From assembly GCA_963169055.1 (NCBI GenBank), contig CAUJFU010000195.1, positions 1-23,937 on the forward strand: 23,937 bases of DNA, given 5' to 3'. Of the stretch, positions 12,633 to 20,659 are shown piece after piece. Numbering within the stretch: the first letter of the stretch is position 1; each line of letters begins with the position of its first letter. The notes beneath the pieces are model-generated. The model saw only the letters and a list, made by a program, of their open reading frames with translations. It was not told the DNA's origin and did not search any database. Position numbers and translations under genes: made by a program. Source of the stretch: Myxococcota bacterium (GTDB taxonomy: Bacteria > Myxococcota_C > UBA6777).

Positions 12633-13385
12633 ATGACCATCGAAACCGAAGAAGACTTAAAAAAACTCCAAATCATCGGGAGAATCGTCGCTTTAACCAT
12701 CCAAGAGATCGGCCAACACATCCGTCCCGGAATCACGACCCAAGAACTCGACGATGTCGGAAAATGCTGCCTCGAACGTCACGATGCCCACTCCGCCCCA
12801 CGCAAGATGTACAATTTTCCCGGAACGACCTGCATCAGCGTCAACGAAGAAGCCGCCCACGGCATCCCCGGCCCCCGCGTCCTCCAAGACGGCGATATCG
12901 TGAACATCGATGTTTCCGCAGAACGCGACGGGTATTACGCTGACGCTGGGCATACCTTTCTTGTGGGAGCTTCCTCAGAAGCCGATCAGCGCCTGTGCCG
13001 CGCCGCCCAACAAGCCCTCCTCGAAGCCATACAAGCCGCACGCGCTGACCAACGCCTCCATCTGATCGGAAGATCCATCGAGCACGTCGCCAAACACTAC
13101 GGCTACAAGACGCTCCGCGATCTCGGAGGACATGGTATCGGGCGCAGCCTACACGAAGAACCTTCCTTCATCGCAGGCTTCTTTGATCGCCGTGATACAC
13201 GCCGACTCAAAGAAGGCCAAGTGATCACCATCGAACCTTTTCTCTCCACAAAAGCCCATCAGACGCAACTTTCCAGCGACGGTTGGACGCTTCTCACCCC
13301 TCCCAACAATCGCTGCGCACAATTCGAACATACCCTGATCATCACAAAAGACCGTCCCCTCGTCCTCACAAGCCTTGACACTTGA
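12633..13385 (+). CDS. map: Type I methionine aminopeptidase
   Basis: The 250-residue cytoplasmic enzyme removes the initiator methionine from nascent proteins. All five metal ligands can be placed: Asp93 (NIDVS), Asp104 (YADAGHTF), His167 (GGHGIGRSLHEEP), Glu201 (ITIEPF) and Glu232 (QFEHTL). The spacing is almost the same as in E. coli MAP (97/108/171/204/235). SVNEEAAHGIPGPRVLQDGD is the usual loop before the first ligand. No N-terminal zinc or SH3-like extension is present. The ATG at 12633 follows AAAGGAG by six bases. The gene starts 72 bp after the selenoprotein stop on the same strand, so cotranscription is plausible although the functions are not obviously linked. Confidence 0.95.
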   Translation: MTIETEEDLKKLQIIGRIVALTIQEIGQHIRPGITTQELDDVGKCCLERHDAHSAPRKMYNFPGTTCISVNEEAAHGIPGPRVLQDGDIVNIDVSAERDGYYADAGHTFLVGASSEADQRLCRAAQQALLEAIQAARADQRLHLIGRSIEHVAKHYGYKTLRDLGGHGIGRSLHEEPSFIAGFFDRRDTRRLKEGQVITIEPFLSTKAHQTQLSSDGWTLLTPPNNRCAQFEHTLIITKDRPLVLTSLDT

Positions 13386-13548
13386 TCCTCTCACCCCGCA
13401 CTCAAACGCACCACTCTACCCATATTTTTCTCCACAATTTTTGATAAACCCGCCACCTTGACAACACGGAAAGAACCAGAAAGGCAACAACGCTTTTCTT
13501 TCTTTTCATTCAATATCAAAACACTTACATCACCGAGGTAGTTAACCT

Positions 13549-15087
13549 ATGCGCACACTTACGCATTTATACCTACTTTTTTGTCTGTTTTTTCTTGGAG
13601 GCTGCTGCACCTTGCCCGAACCCCTCAACTTAACGGCCCCTTCGGATCTTCCGACACACGTTTATTTCCGAACCCGCACAGAAACCTTCAACAAGAATTA
13701 TGTTCTCGCTCTACGCGATGGGCGGGTCTGGTACAAACACAACGTAGAAAACACCCAAAAAAGCAGCGATTGGAAATTGCTTGGGCGAACAGGAAGGCCC
13801 GAAGGATGCGGGTTATCGAAGTTTGGCGTCCCCCAAAGCCTTGTGTCGCTGTCTGCGGATGGTATCCATCTTCAAGCGTTGGGAGAAAATCAGGTCATTT
13901 ATCGCGCCACCAACCTTCGAGAAGATATCGAAAAAGGGGTGGAATGGAACGATAGTTGGGGATGGCCGATGGCCGGTGGACCCGGACTCAAAAGCGAGTG
14001 GGGATCTCAGATGATCTGGGATGTCGCAGATGCTCATACCCTCGATCTCAAATACTACGAAGACGCCAACGAAACACGCCATCACATCGGCTTGGGCGTT
14101 GCGCACATCTACGCGCTCGATCCCGAAAAGAAAAAGATCCATTACAACGACTGGTGGCTGCCTGCGGATTGGAGTCGCCAAGTGTGCGGCCCCCAACGCG
14201 GAACCTTCCAAGCGATCCAGATGAGCGTTAGCGGTTCGACACTCTTCGTGATCAACCAACACGGCGAGATGTTTACACGCCTCTATGACTTCGATGTATC
14301 GGGAGAAAACCCCTTCCTGACTTATACATTCGTCCAAACACAACCCGCCCCTCACGTTCGCCGTATCCCGATCCCTGACTGGCACCGTCAGCCCACGATC
14401 TCTTCGGGACGCATCACCTCGCGCATCACGATATTTCAAGATGGTGAAGGCAACGCAGCGCGAACGCTTCGAGTGGAAGGTGAACAAGACGGCGTGACCG
14501 GCTTTTTTCATAAAAAGATCTTCGCACCCACATGGTCGTTCCAAGCAACACACCACACGATCCAAACCCCCTTCCTTTCGGCTACAACGCAACCTGCTCC
14601 TCAAACCACCCCCACCAACCCCGAAGAACTCCGTTACAGCGGAACCCTTCAACGCCAAGATCTTGGTCGCACGCTACAAGTTGAACTCCACAGCTTCCAC
14701 TTTGTCTGCTCTCCTTCTTCCTTGCGCATCCTCTTTGAGGGAAAACCTATTTTGCAAAAAGATGGAACCCCCTTGTTCCTCGCCTTTCACCACGTCCACA
14801 CAATGGTCACACAGATCCGCCCCCGCGACTATTGGCAAAAAGGCACCAAGGCCCCCATCCGCGCTGGCTTAATTCCTCCCAAGGACTTTTCTGTCATCGC
14901 AGACGATCAGGCACGCACGATGCTACGCGAATTTTTCGGTGACCTATCCGTCGTCAATCTCAGCGGTGAAGCCTCCACACAAACCCTGCAAATGAAAGAG
15001 CTTACACGCGGTGAACTCTTCCGTGCACCCGACGAAGAAAAAGCCCACACCGCTCGTTTTGTACTGGACCTCTCCATATCAAAATAA
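13549..15087 (+). CDS. Lipoprotein of unknown function, possibly beta-propeller-like
   Basis: The 512-residue product has a lipoprotein signal with a clear lipobox (LFFLGG/C, Cys19), so it should be lipid-anchored in the inner or outer membrane. The first half repeats a pattern of short strands with a G-x-hydrophobic-aromatic core (ALRDGRVWYKH, SADGIHLQALGENQVIY, SVSGSTLFVINQHGEMFTRL), which recalls blades of a propeller. There are many Trp and Tyr residues. No catalytic motif is recognised, and the second half (from about residue 350, YSGTLQRQDLGRTLQVELHS) looks like a separate beta-rich domain. The ATG at 13549 has only a modest upstream GAGG, 13 bases away. Element F follows 20 bp after the stop. 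A TTGACA at 13458 lacks a convincing -10 box. Confidence 0.8.
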   Translation: MRTLTHLYLLFCLFFLGGCCTLPEPLNLTAPSDLPTHVYFRTRTETFNKNYVLALRDGRVWYKHNVENTQKSSDWKLLGRTGRPEGCGLSKFGVPQSLVSLSADGIHLQALGENQVIYRATNLREDIEKGVEWNDSWGWPMAGGPGLKSEWGSQMIWDVADAHTLDLKYYEDANETRHHIGLGVAHIYALDPEKKKIHYNDWWLPADWSRQVCGPQRGTFQAIQMSVSGSTLFVINQHGEMFTRLYDFDVSGENPFLTYTFVQTQPAPHVRRIPIPDWHRQPTISSGRITSRITIFQDGEGNAARTLRVEGEQDGVTGFFHKKIFAPTWSFQATHHTIQTPFLSATTQPAPQTTPTNPEELRYSGTLQRQDLGRTLQVELHSFHFVCSPSSLRILFEGKPILQKDGTPLFLAFHHVHTMVTQIRPRDYWQKGTKAPIRAGLIPPKDFSVIADDQARTMLREFFGDLSVVNLSGEASTQTLQMKELTRGELFRAPDEEKAHTARFVLDLSISK

Positions 15088-15107
15088 CACGGCTGATTCG
15101 GCGTTCT

Positions 15108-15231
15108 GGTGAGGCTTTGCCCCACGCCCCACAAGGGGCCATCGGCCCCTTGACCCCGTGTTGGCGGAACGAACAACAGCATTTCAAACAAACAGCGGTG
15201 CCGCTTGAACCTCCACGAACACGGGAATTTT
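15108..15231 (+). repeat. Palindromic intergenic element, copy F
   Basis: In sense orientation behind the lipoprotein gene: GTGAGGCTTTGCCCCAC, then CACAAGGGGCC-ATC-GGCCCCTTG (perfect stem), ACCCCGTGTTGGCGG, an inner block ATTTCAAACAAACAGC with GCCGCTTGAACC, and the end ACGAACACGGGAATTTT. CCGTGTT and AACACGG can pair across about 57 nt. The last T-run is shorter than in copies C and D. Confidence 0.78.
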
Positions 15232-15309
15232 GCCAAGAAGCCGCTTGATCAAATGCAACAAACCAACGTGGGGCGAATACAACAAATCAAAGAACAAAGG
15301 AGCTTTCTC

Positions 15310-15903
15310 ATGAGACAAAGATACGCAAGCTTTTTTCTTTTTTTTAGCATCATTTCTTTACAACACAACGTTTACGCGAATCCATCATCGTCTTCTCAAG
15401 GAGACGTTTTACAAAAAACATCCAAAAAAGCGGCCATCACCAAAGCACTCCAGATCCAACCTCTAACCCAAACGCGCTACATCGTCGGAGGAGTGACAGG
15501 TTCGGTTCTTGGCTTCGGCATCGGACACAGCATCGTTGGGGAGTACAATTCGATGGGATGGGTCTTTACGATGAGCCAAGTGTTGAGCCTCTCGATCCCG
15601 ATCCTCGCGGCGCTTGCGATGGCGATCATGTATTGGGATGGGTCCGCCGCAGGAACGATCGATCACTTGATCACGGCATGGGGGAATTTTTTGTGGGTAG
15701 GGGTGGCGTTTTGGGCGGCTTTTCGGGTGTGGGAGATCGCGGATCTGTGGGTGCGACCGCATCATCGGCTGAGCGCAAACAACAACCCATCCTCGACAAC
15801 CCAACCCACCGTTGCTCCGATACCTCCGAAAGCCTCCTTTGCGATCGTTCCGACGGTTCTTCCACAGGGCGGTGTGGGGCTTGGCTTTGTCGGTCAATGG
15901 TGA
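15310..15903 (+). CDS. Small exported or membrane protein of unknown function
   Basis: The 197-residue product starts with a probable Sec signal (RYASFFLFFSIISLQHNVYA/NP). After a short Ser/Lys-rich stretch there are two or three glycine-rich hydrophobic segments: YIVGGVTGSVLGFGIGHSIV, WVFTMSQVLSLSIPILAALA plus MAIMYW, and NFLWVGVAFWAAFRVWEIAD followed by LWVRP. The end is a Pro-rich linker and a short strand (FAIVPTVLPQGGVGLGFVGQ), which could be one outer-membrane strand. The WEIADLW motif after the last helix reminds me of small uncharacterised proteins in related genomes, but no family name is warranted. The start at 15310 is supported by AAAGGAG seven bases upstream; the frame is open further upstream without an RBS and overlaps element F. 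Confidence 0.75.
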   Translation: MRQRYASFFLFFSIISLQHNVYANPSSSSQGDVLQKTSKKAAITKALQIQPLTQTRYIVGGVTGSVLGFGIGHSIVGEYNSMGWVFTMSQVLSLSIPILAALAMAIMYWDGSAAGTIDHLITAWGNFLWVGVAFWAAFRVWEIADLWVRPHHRLSANNNPSSTTQPTVAPIPPKASFAIVPTVLPQGGVGLGFVGQW

Positions 15904-16002
15904 AGCGAGCCACATTGCAAAAAACAACGGTGCGGTGGATACTTCTGTGGTGTGTTCGGCCCATGCCGTCCCACGCTACACAGACCACACAGGGGGTCCA
16001 CA

Positions 16003-18507
16003 ATGGTTGGTTCGATTCGCTTGTTGTATCCGATATGTTGGATGATCTTATGTGTTTACCTTGGGCTTTTCTTGGGCGGATGCCCCGAACAAGCCTGCCC
16101 AACAGGGCATTGTGCCTCACAAGAACCCTGTACCGCTGACGCTTCTTGTTCCTCTCCAAACGAACAAACATCCACGCCCGATAATACGCTGCCGCCCGAT
16201 AATACGCTGCCGCCCGATAATACGCTGCCGCCCGATAATACGCTGCCGCCCGACAATACGCTGCCGCCCGACAATACGCTTCCACCTTGCGCAGCAGACG
16301 GTGGATCGTGCGGTTCGGTGGGGTGTTGCGCAGGGCTTCTGTGCAACGACAAAAAGCTGTGCGTACTACCCACTTCGGGCGAAGTGATCGTCAACAAAGA
16401 CGAGTTTTTCTACAAACTGCCTGCCTCGACAGCTTCCTTTCAGGTGTGGACACAACCGACCCTTCAAAAGGCTACGCCCGAAGCAACGGCTCCAACCGCC
16501 CAAAGCGACGCCATACGCATCTACAGCGCCAAACGAGAGTTCGAACCATTTCAAATCTTGCTGCGCAGCACCACCCCCAAAAGCATACAGATCCGATGGC
16601 AGACCTTCCCAAACCTCGGCGTATCGCACCGAATGGAGATGGCGTTGGTTGGCTACAGCCAAGGCAAAGCCGAGTCTTTGACACCGATCGTCCAAGGGCA
16701 AACGCTCACGATCGCAGCAAACAGCACGCTCGCTGTATGGGGAACATTGTTTGTCCCCGCAGATGCGCCCACAGGCGCTCACGAAACCACGTTGACGCTG
16801 CAAGACGGAGCAACCGCACACACGCTGACGTTGCGACTCCACGTCTTCGCGTTCCAACTGCCCGCAGAAACGCACTTTCGCTCACAGATGAACCTCTCGA
16901 TCCAGCCCTTGATGGACGGAAAAGGCACCTATCAAGAACAATTGGATCGCGCCAAGCGCTTTTTGATCGAACATCGCTTTACTCCCAAATCTGTCCCTTG
17001 GCCCTCGGGCTTTGGGGCATCCATTACATGGGAAAACAACAAAAACCCCCAACGCTGTAAGCAGTTCTACGATGAGCCTGATGAGTCACCGCCTTACAGT
17101 ATCGGCCATCTTGCGCGTCGTTATGGCCTTGGGCAAGGTTGGAATGATGGCGTCGGTTTCCCAACGATGATGCTGTTCCAGTTTGTCGATAACGCAACCC
17201 CCCGACCCAGCAGCTTTTGCGGCGTTGCACGAGGCACAGGACACGAAGGAACCACCGAGTACAACAACGCTTACGGCGCGTACCTGAAAGCATTGCAAGA
17301 TTATCTCGCTCAAGCGGGGCTTTTGGACAAAGGCTACTACTATGTGATGAACGAACCACAAAACGATGCGGATCACGCCTTGGCCGCGCACTTGTGCCGC
17401 CTGATCCGCCAAGCCGCGCCCAAGCTCAAGATCGCCATCAGCGAAGAAGCCAAACCACAGATCTATGCCGATAGCAAGGGCGCTTGTGGATATGATATCT
17501 GGATCGCGCACATCCCCACCTACGCACCCTACACAGAAAATGCTTGGCAACGCCACCTCCAACACGGCGAAAAAACATGGTGGTACAGTCTGCCCCAAGA
17601 CAGCGCCCCCTTTCCCAACCCCACACGCCCCGAAAATGACGGCATCGAAGTTCGCGTAATCCCTTGGTTAGCGTGGCGCTTTCGCGCCGAAGGATGGGCG
17701 TATTACGACGTCGGATCTTTTCTTACCAACGGAAAACAGCCGACTGTGCGATTTGCACTCTTGCGCGAAGGCTTCGAGGATTACGAATACCTCTGGCTGA
17801 TCAACCAACAGCGCTACCCCATCCCCAAACAGACCGCAATTCCCGACGAAAGCGTCAACCGCCTTGTCTCTAGCCTCACAAGCTACAACCGCGACCCTGC
17901 GGCCCTCACCAAACTGCGCCTTGAGATGGGCCGATACCTCGGCAAAGAACGTACGGACCTCCCCTTGATCAAAAGCGCCGATCCACCGCGCCCTCGCCAA
18001 CCCTATTACCTCAACTTCCAAGATCCCAACGGAGAACCCAAAGCCAGCCCCCTCCAAGTCAACGGCAAAACCTACCTCAAGATCGGCTGGGACAAGTACG
18101 ACGAAAAGCGCGGATACGGCTGGTTTGGCCCCTACATCAGCGATCCCAAGATCGCCCGCAGTCAGTGGCTTGCTGATGCGCCCGTCAATCCGCTCCAACG
18201 CAGCATCCTCTACGATGACTATGGACGCAAAAACACCTTTGAGATCGACCTCCCCAACGGCCTCTACAAAGTGACTGTCAGCGTCGGTTGGCACAACAAA
18301 ACCTACCGCTACCACCAAGTTTGGATCGAAGGCAGCCCTCTCATCGACAACGAAACCACCGATGCAAACAACCAATACTACATCGTGCGCAGCGTAGATG
18401 TGGATCTCAAAGATGGCAAATTGACCCTTGAGATGGGCGGAAAGTCCCCCAAGTCCAACGACTTTGAATACACGATGCTCAACTTCCTCGATATCGAACT
18501 GCGTTAG
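16003..18507 (+). CDS. DUF4091/GH123-like glycoside hydrolase lipoprotein with C-terminal malectin-like domain
   Basis: The 834-residue product has a lipoprotein signal (YLGLFLGG/C). A surface linker follows with six tandem DNTLPP units (encoded by 16177-16284) and a small Cys knot (GGSCGSVGCCAGLLC). Next comes a beta-sandwich (residues about 130-290) and a barrel-like catalytic region. The latter ends in the DUF4091 signature GWAYYDVGSF...RFALLREGFEDYEYLWL. A YVMNEPQ motif around Glu451 is the likely acid/base; close relatives often have DEP there. The C-terminal 170 residues (RGYGWFGPYISDP, NGLYKVTVSVGWHNKTYRYH, SVDVDLKDGKLTLEMGG) look like a malectin or CBM jelly roll. The protein is expected on the cell surface, cutting or binding an amino-sugar glycan. 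The start at 16003 follows AGGGGGT; an earlier ATG at 15952 would bury the signal peptide. Confidence 0.82.
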   Translation: MVGSIRLLYPICWMILCVYLGLFLGGCPEQACPTGHCASQEPCTADASCSSPNEQTSTPDNTLPPDNTLPPDNTLPPDNTLPPDNTLPPDNTLPPCAADGGSCGSVGCCAGLLCNDKKLCVLPTSGEVIVNKDEFFYKLPASTASFQVWTQPTLQKATPEATAPTAQSDAIRIYSAKREFEPFQILLRSTTPKSIQIRWQTFPNLGVSHRMEMALVGYSQGKAESLTPIVQGQTLTIAANSTLAVWGTLFVPADAPTGAHETTLTLQDGATAHTLTLRLHVFAFQLPAETHFRSQMNLSIQPLMDGKGTYQEQLDRAKRFLIEHRFTPKSVPWPSGFGASITWENNKNPQRCKQFYDEPDESPPYSIGHLARRYGLGQGWNDGVGFPTMMLFQFVDNATPRPSSFCGVARGTGHEGTTEYNNAYGAYLKALQDYLAQAGLLDKGYYYVMNEPQNDADHALAAHLCRLIRQAAPKLKIAISEEAKPQIYADSKGACGYDIWIAHIPTYAPYTENAWQRHLQHGEKTWWYSLPQDSAPFPNPTRPENDGIEVRVIPWLAWRFRAEGWAYYDVGSFLTNGKQPTVRFALLREGFEDYEYLWLINQQRYPIPKQTAIPDESVNRLVSSLTSYNRDPAALTKLRLEMGRYLGKERTDLPLIKSADPPRPRQPYYLNFQDPNGEPKASPLQVNGKTYLKIGWDKYDEKRGYGWFGPYISDPKIARSQWLADAPVNPLQRSILYDDYGRKNTFEIDLPNGLYKVTVSVGWHNKTYRYHQVWIEGSPLIDNETTDANNQYYIVRSVDVDLKDGKLTLEMGGKSPKSNDFEYTMLNFLDIELR
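16177..16284 (+). repeat. 18-bp tandem repeat, six units, inside the GH123-like lipoprotein gene
   Basis: The unit CCCGATAATACGCTGCCG is repeated six times without interruption. Units 1-4 are identical, units 5 and 6 have GAC for GAT, and unit 6 ends CTTCCA. The repeat encodes (P)DNTLP and serves as a flexible Pro/Asp linker just after the lipid anchor. Identical units suggest recent expansion, so copy number is likely to vary. Confidence 0.95.
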
Positions 18508-18772
18508 CGCCCCGCTCTCGTCCAAGTGGACGCCCTCCACACCGCACTCTCCGTATAACCGTGTGAGTCCTGCCTTAGAAGACTTGACGCGAACAGAAAA
18601 AAAGCCTTAGTCTTTACGAGGCTTGCCTCCAAAGGCAGCGCGTTCTCCAACCCACCCCAACAAACAACGAGGCATACCACTCGTGCGCTTTGAGGGCTTG
18701 TAGAGCGCACACGAGGCCCCGCCCCCTACGCACCACGCCGCCTTCCTGAGGGAAGGCCCGAGGATACAGCCG
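18508..18772 (-). other. 265-bp gene-free region with structured minus-strand transcript candidate
   Basis: No convincing protein is encoded. On the minus strand a hairpin with a 10-bp bulged stem (CTCG-TGTGCGCT with AGCGCACGAG, 18680-18715), a TGCC...GGCA hairpin (around 18629-18642) and a terminator-like end at 18597-18624 come in order. This would fit a small RNA of about 100-170 nt transcribed opposite to the kinase gene. I tested it by eye against 4.5S, 6S, tmRNA and tRNA signatures and saw no match. A minus-strand frame ending GERAAFGGKPRKD is also open but has no start signal. Confidence 0.3.
18597..18624 (-). terminator. Terminator-like hairpin on the minus strand
   Basis: On the minus strand AGCCT (18623-18619) pairs with AGGCT (18607-18603) around an 11-nt loop and is followed by seven Ts (18603-18597). 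The stem is only 5 bp, so it is weak. No minus-strand gene lies upstream of it, which is the reason to suspect a small RNA. Confidence 0.35.
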
Positions 18773-20659
18773 ATGAGTAGCACAGAAAGCACCGCAGATC
18801 GACGAAAAGACCGATACATCGGCCAACAGATCAATCATCTCCGATTGACGTCCTGCATCGGTACAGGCGGGTTTGGAGCCGTATATCGAGCAGAACACGA
18901 AAAACTTGGGACAGCCTTTGCCGTCAAACTGCTGCATCTCCAACACCTCGACAACGACAAGCTGATCCAGCGCTTTGAACGAGAAGCCCGCACCATCGCC
19001 CAGCTTTCGCACCCTCACATCATCCGCGTCTCCGACTTTGGGCAGACCGAAGACGGCAGCTATTATCTTGTGATGGACTTCCTTTCGGGTATGCCCCTCA
19101 ACGCAGCCATCGAACGCGGACAGCGCTTCACCACCGCAACGCTACGCACCTTATTCCAGCAGATCGGCTCCGCTCTGGATTACGTTCACCGCAAGAGCAT
19201 CGTCCACCGTGATCTCAAACCCGAAAATATCTTTATCGAGATCGACCCACACAAGAAAGAACACCAAGCTAAGATCCTAGACTTTGGCATCGCAGGCATC
19301 GCACGCGAACCCACCCTGACAGGCACAGGAGCCGTCCTTGGCTCGCCTCTGTATATGTCTCCCGAACAGATCCAAGGCAACACCAAAGAAGCCGACGCTC
19401 GCTCGGATCTTTATTCGTTGGGCATCGTACTTTTTCAAACGCTCACCGGCGAAGCGCCCTTCATGGCAGGTGATATCCTTGGTGTTCTCTATAAGCACAT
19501 CCACGATCCCGTCCCCTTACTCCACGAACGGCGCCCCGCGATCCTTTGGGCACGAGAACTCCAAGCCTTTCTCCATCGCGCACTTGCCAAACAACCCGAA
19601 CAACGCTTTCAAACCGCCGAAGACTTTACAAAAGCCCTCGATCTCGCGCTTGCCAAACAAGAGGCACTTGCCCCACAAGCCACCTTCCCCCAGCGCCTCA
19701 CCCTCGAAGCCATCTCCCAACAAGAAACCATCCTCCCCGCCGAAACGCCGATACACAATCCCTCTCTCCCACGCCTTTCTTCTCTCCCAAACAGCCACTT
19801 TGTGGATAGCCTCCAACTTCAAACACCCACCAAGCCAAGCAAGATGCGTTATCTTGTGGTTGTTCTGTTTTTTCTTCTTGCCCCCGTTGGCTGGTTTGGC
19901 TACATGCACTTCGCCGCACCTCTCCCGCCCAACCGCCCCGTACAACCTTTGCCCCCCCAGCCTTCCCCGACGATCTCTGTTTCGACAAAAGCAGCCGCAA
20001 ATATTCCGACAAAAGCAGCCGCAAATGTTCTGACAAAAGCAGCCGCAAATGTTCCGACAAAAGCAGCCGCAAAGCCCCCTATTGGGCGTCTCGCAAACGC
20101 CCCTCCTCCGATCCGCCACGATCCACCGCTACAATCGCCCCTTCCCCTCCAAAAGAATCCCTCGCGCCCTCTCCCTCAACCTCGCTCTATCGTCCTTTCT
20201 TCTCTCCCAAAAGAAGGCCGTATCGCTCTCGCAAACGGTATCTTGGCTTACCCCGCAGCAACCCCCAACCTACCCACTCCTTACTTGACGATCACCACCC
20301 AAACCGAAGGAGCCGTCCTCTGGCAAGGCCAGATGCGCATTGGCCCTGTTCCGATCACCCTGATCGGCCCCGCAGGATCGACCTATCAGCTTCAACTCAC
20401 AGCCCCCCACCACGCCCCCAAAAACCTGACAGGCGCGTTGCCCCAAACCGATCCTGTCACCCAAGTCGTCGACTTAATCGGCCTCCCCACCGCTCCCCAC
20501 AACGAAGAACTCCGCGCTTTTCGCCGCCAAAACCGCCGCAAACGAAACCTCCGAATAAGACGACAACTGCGAAAGCAACAAAGGAAAGAATTTCGTAAAC
20601 AACTCGACCAAACAACGCCCCCCAAAACACGAGTGTTTGAGGTCGATGTCTTTCCATGA
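18773..20659 (+). CDS. Transmembrane Ser/Thr protein kinase
   Basis: The 628-residue product has an N-terminal Hanks-type kinase domain, residues about 23-300. Key residues are the glycine loop GTGGFG (30-35), Lys52 (AVK), the catalytic loop HRDLKPEN with Asp147, DFG at 170-172, and SPLYMSPEQ in the P+1 region. The kinase is therefore expected to be active. A single transmembrane helix follows at about 358-380 (YLVVVLFFLLAPVGWFGY). A Pro/Ala-rich extracytoplasmic part with a KAAAN(I/V)xT tandem repeat and a basic C-terminus (RRQNRRKRNLRIRRQLRKQQ) completes it. It presumably senses an envelope signal and phosphorylates cytoplasmic targets. Its stop codon overlaps the start of the PEGA protein gene (ATGA), so the two are translationally coupled. 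GAGGA lies nine bases before the ATG. Confidence 0.93.
   Translation: MSSTESTADRRKDRYIGQQINHLRLTSCIGTGGFGAVYRAEHEKLGTAFAVKLLHLQHLDNDKLIQRFEREARTIAQLSHPHIIRVSDFGQTEDGSYYLVMDFLSGMPLNAAIERGQRFTTATLRTLFQQIGSALDYVHRKSIVHRDLKPENIFIEIDPHKKEHQAKILDFGIAGIAREPTLTGTGAVLGSPLYMSPEQIQGNTKEADARSDLYSLGIVLFQTLTGEAPFMAGDILGVLYKHIHDPVPLLHERRPAILWARELQAFLHRALAKQPEQRFQTAEDFTKALDLALAKQEALAPQATFPQRLTLEAISQQETILPAETPIHNPSLPRLSSLPNSHFVDSLQLQTPTKPSKMRYLVVVLFFLLAPVGWFGYMHFAAPLPPNRPVQPLPPQPSPTISVSTKAAANIPTKAAANVLTKAAANVPTKAAAKPPIGRLANAPPPIRHDPPLQSPLPLQKNPSRPLPQPRSIVLSSLPKEGRIALANGILAYPAATPNLPTPYLTITTQTEGAVLWQGQMRIGPVPITLIGPAGSTYQLQLTAPHHAPKNLTGALPQTDPVTQVVDLIGLPTAPHNEELRAFRRQNRRKRNLRIRRQLRKQQRKEFRKQLDQTTPPKTRVFEVDVFP
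19985..20074 (+). repeat. 24-bp tandem repeat in the kinase gene
   Basis: Three full 24-bp units (19985-20008, 20009-20032 and 20033-20056; the core ACAAAAGCAGCCGCAAAT is invariant) and one 18-bp partial unit encode TKAAAN(I/V)(P/L). They lie in the extracytoplasmic linker just after the transmembrane helix. The Lys/Ala-rich composition would suit contact with cell wall or outer membrane. Confidence 0.9.

Noticed and set aside
13458-13486. TTGACA promoter before the lipoprotein gene at 13549
   Set aside because: The -35 box is perfect, but the sequence 17 bp downstream (AAGGCA) is not a -10 box.
16177-16284. CRISPR-like array
   Set aside because: The 18-bp units are contiguous, have no spacers and are in frame within a lipoprotein gene.
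18614-18772. Known RNA such as 4.5S, 6S, tmRNA or a tRNA-Gln-like piece (CCTTTGGA)
   Set aside because: No SRP GGAAGCAG motif, no T-arm or acceptor stem, and the anticodon-like stem mispairs. Only an unassigned candidate is kept.
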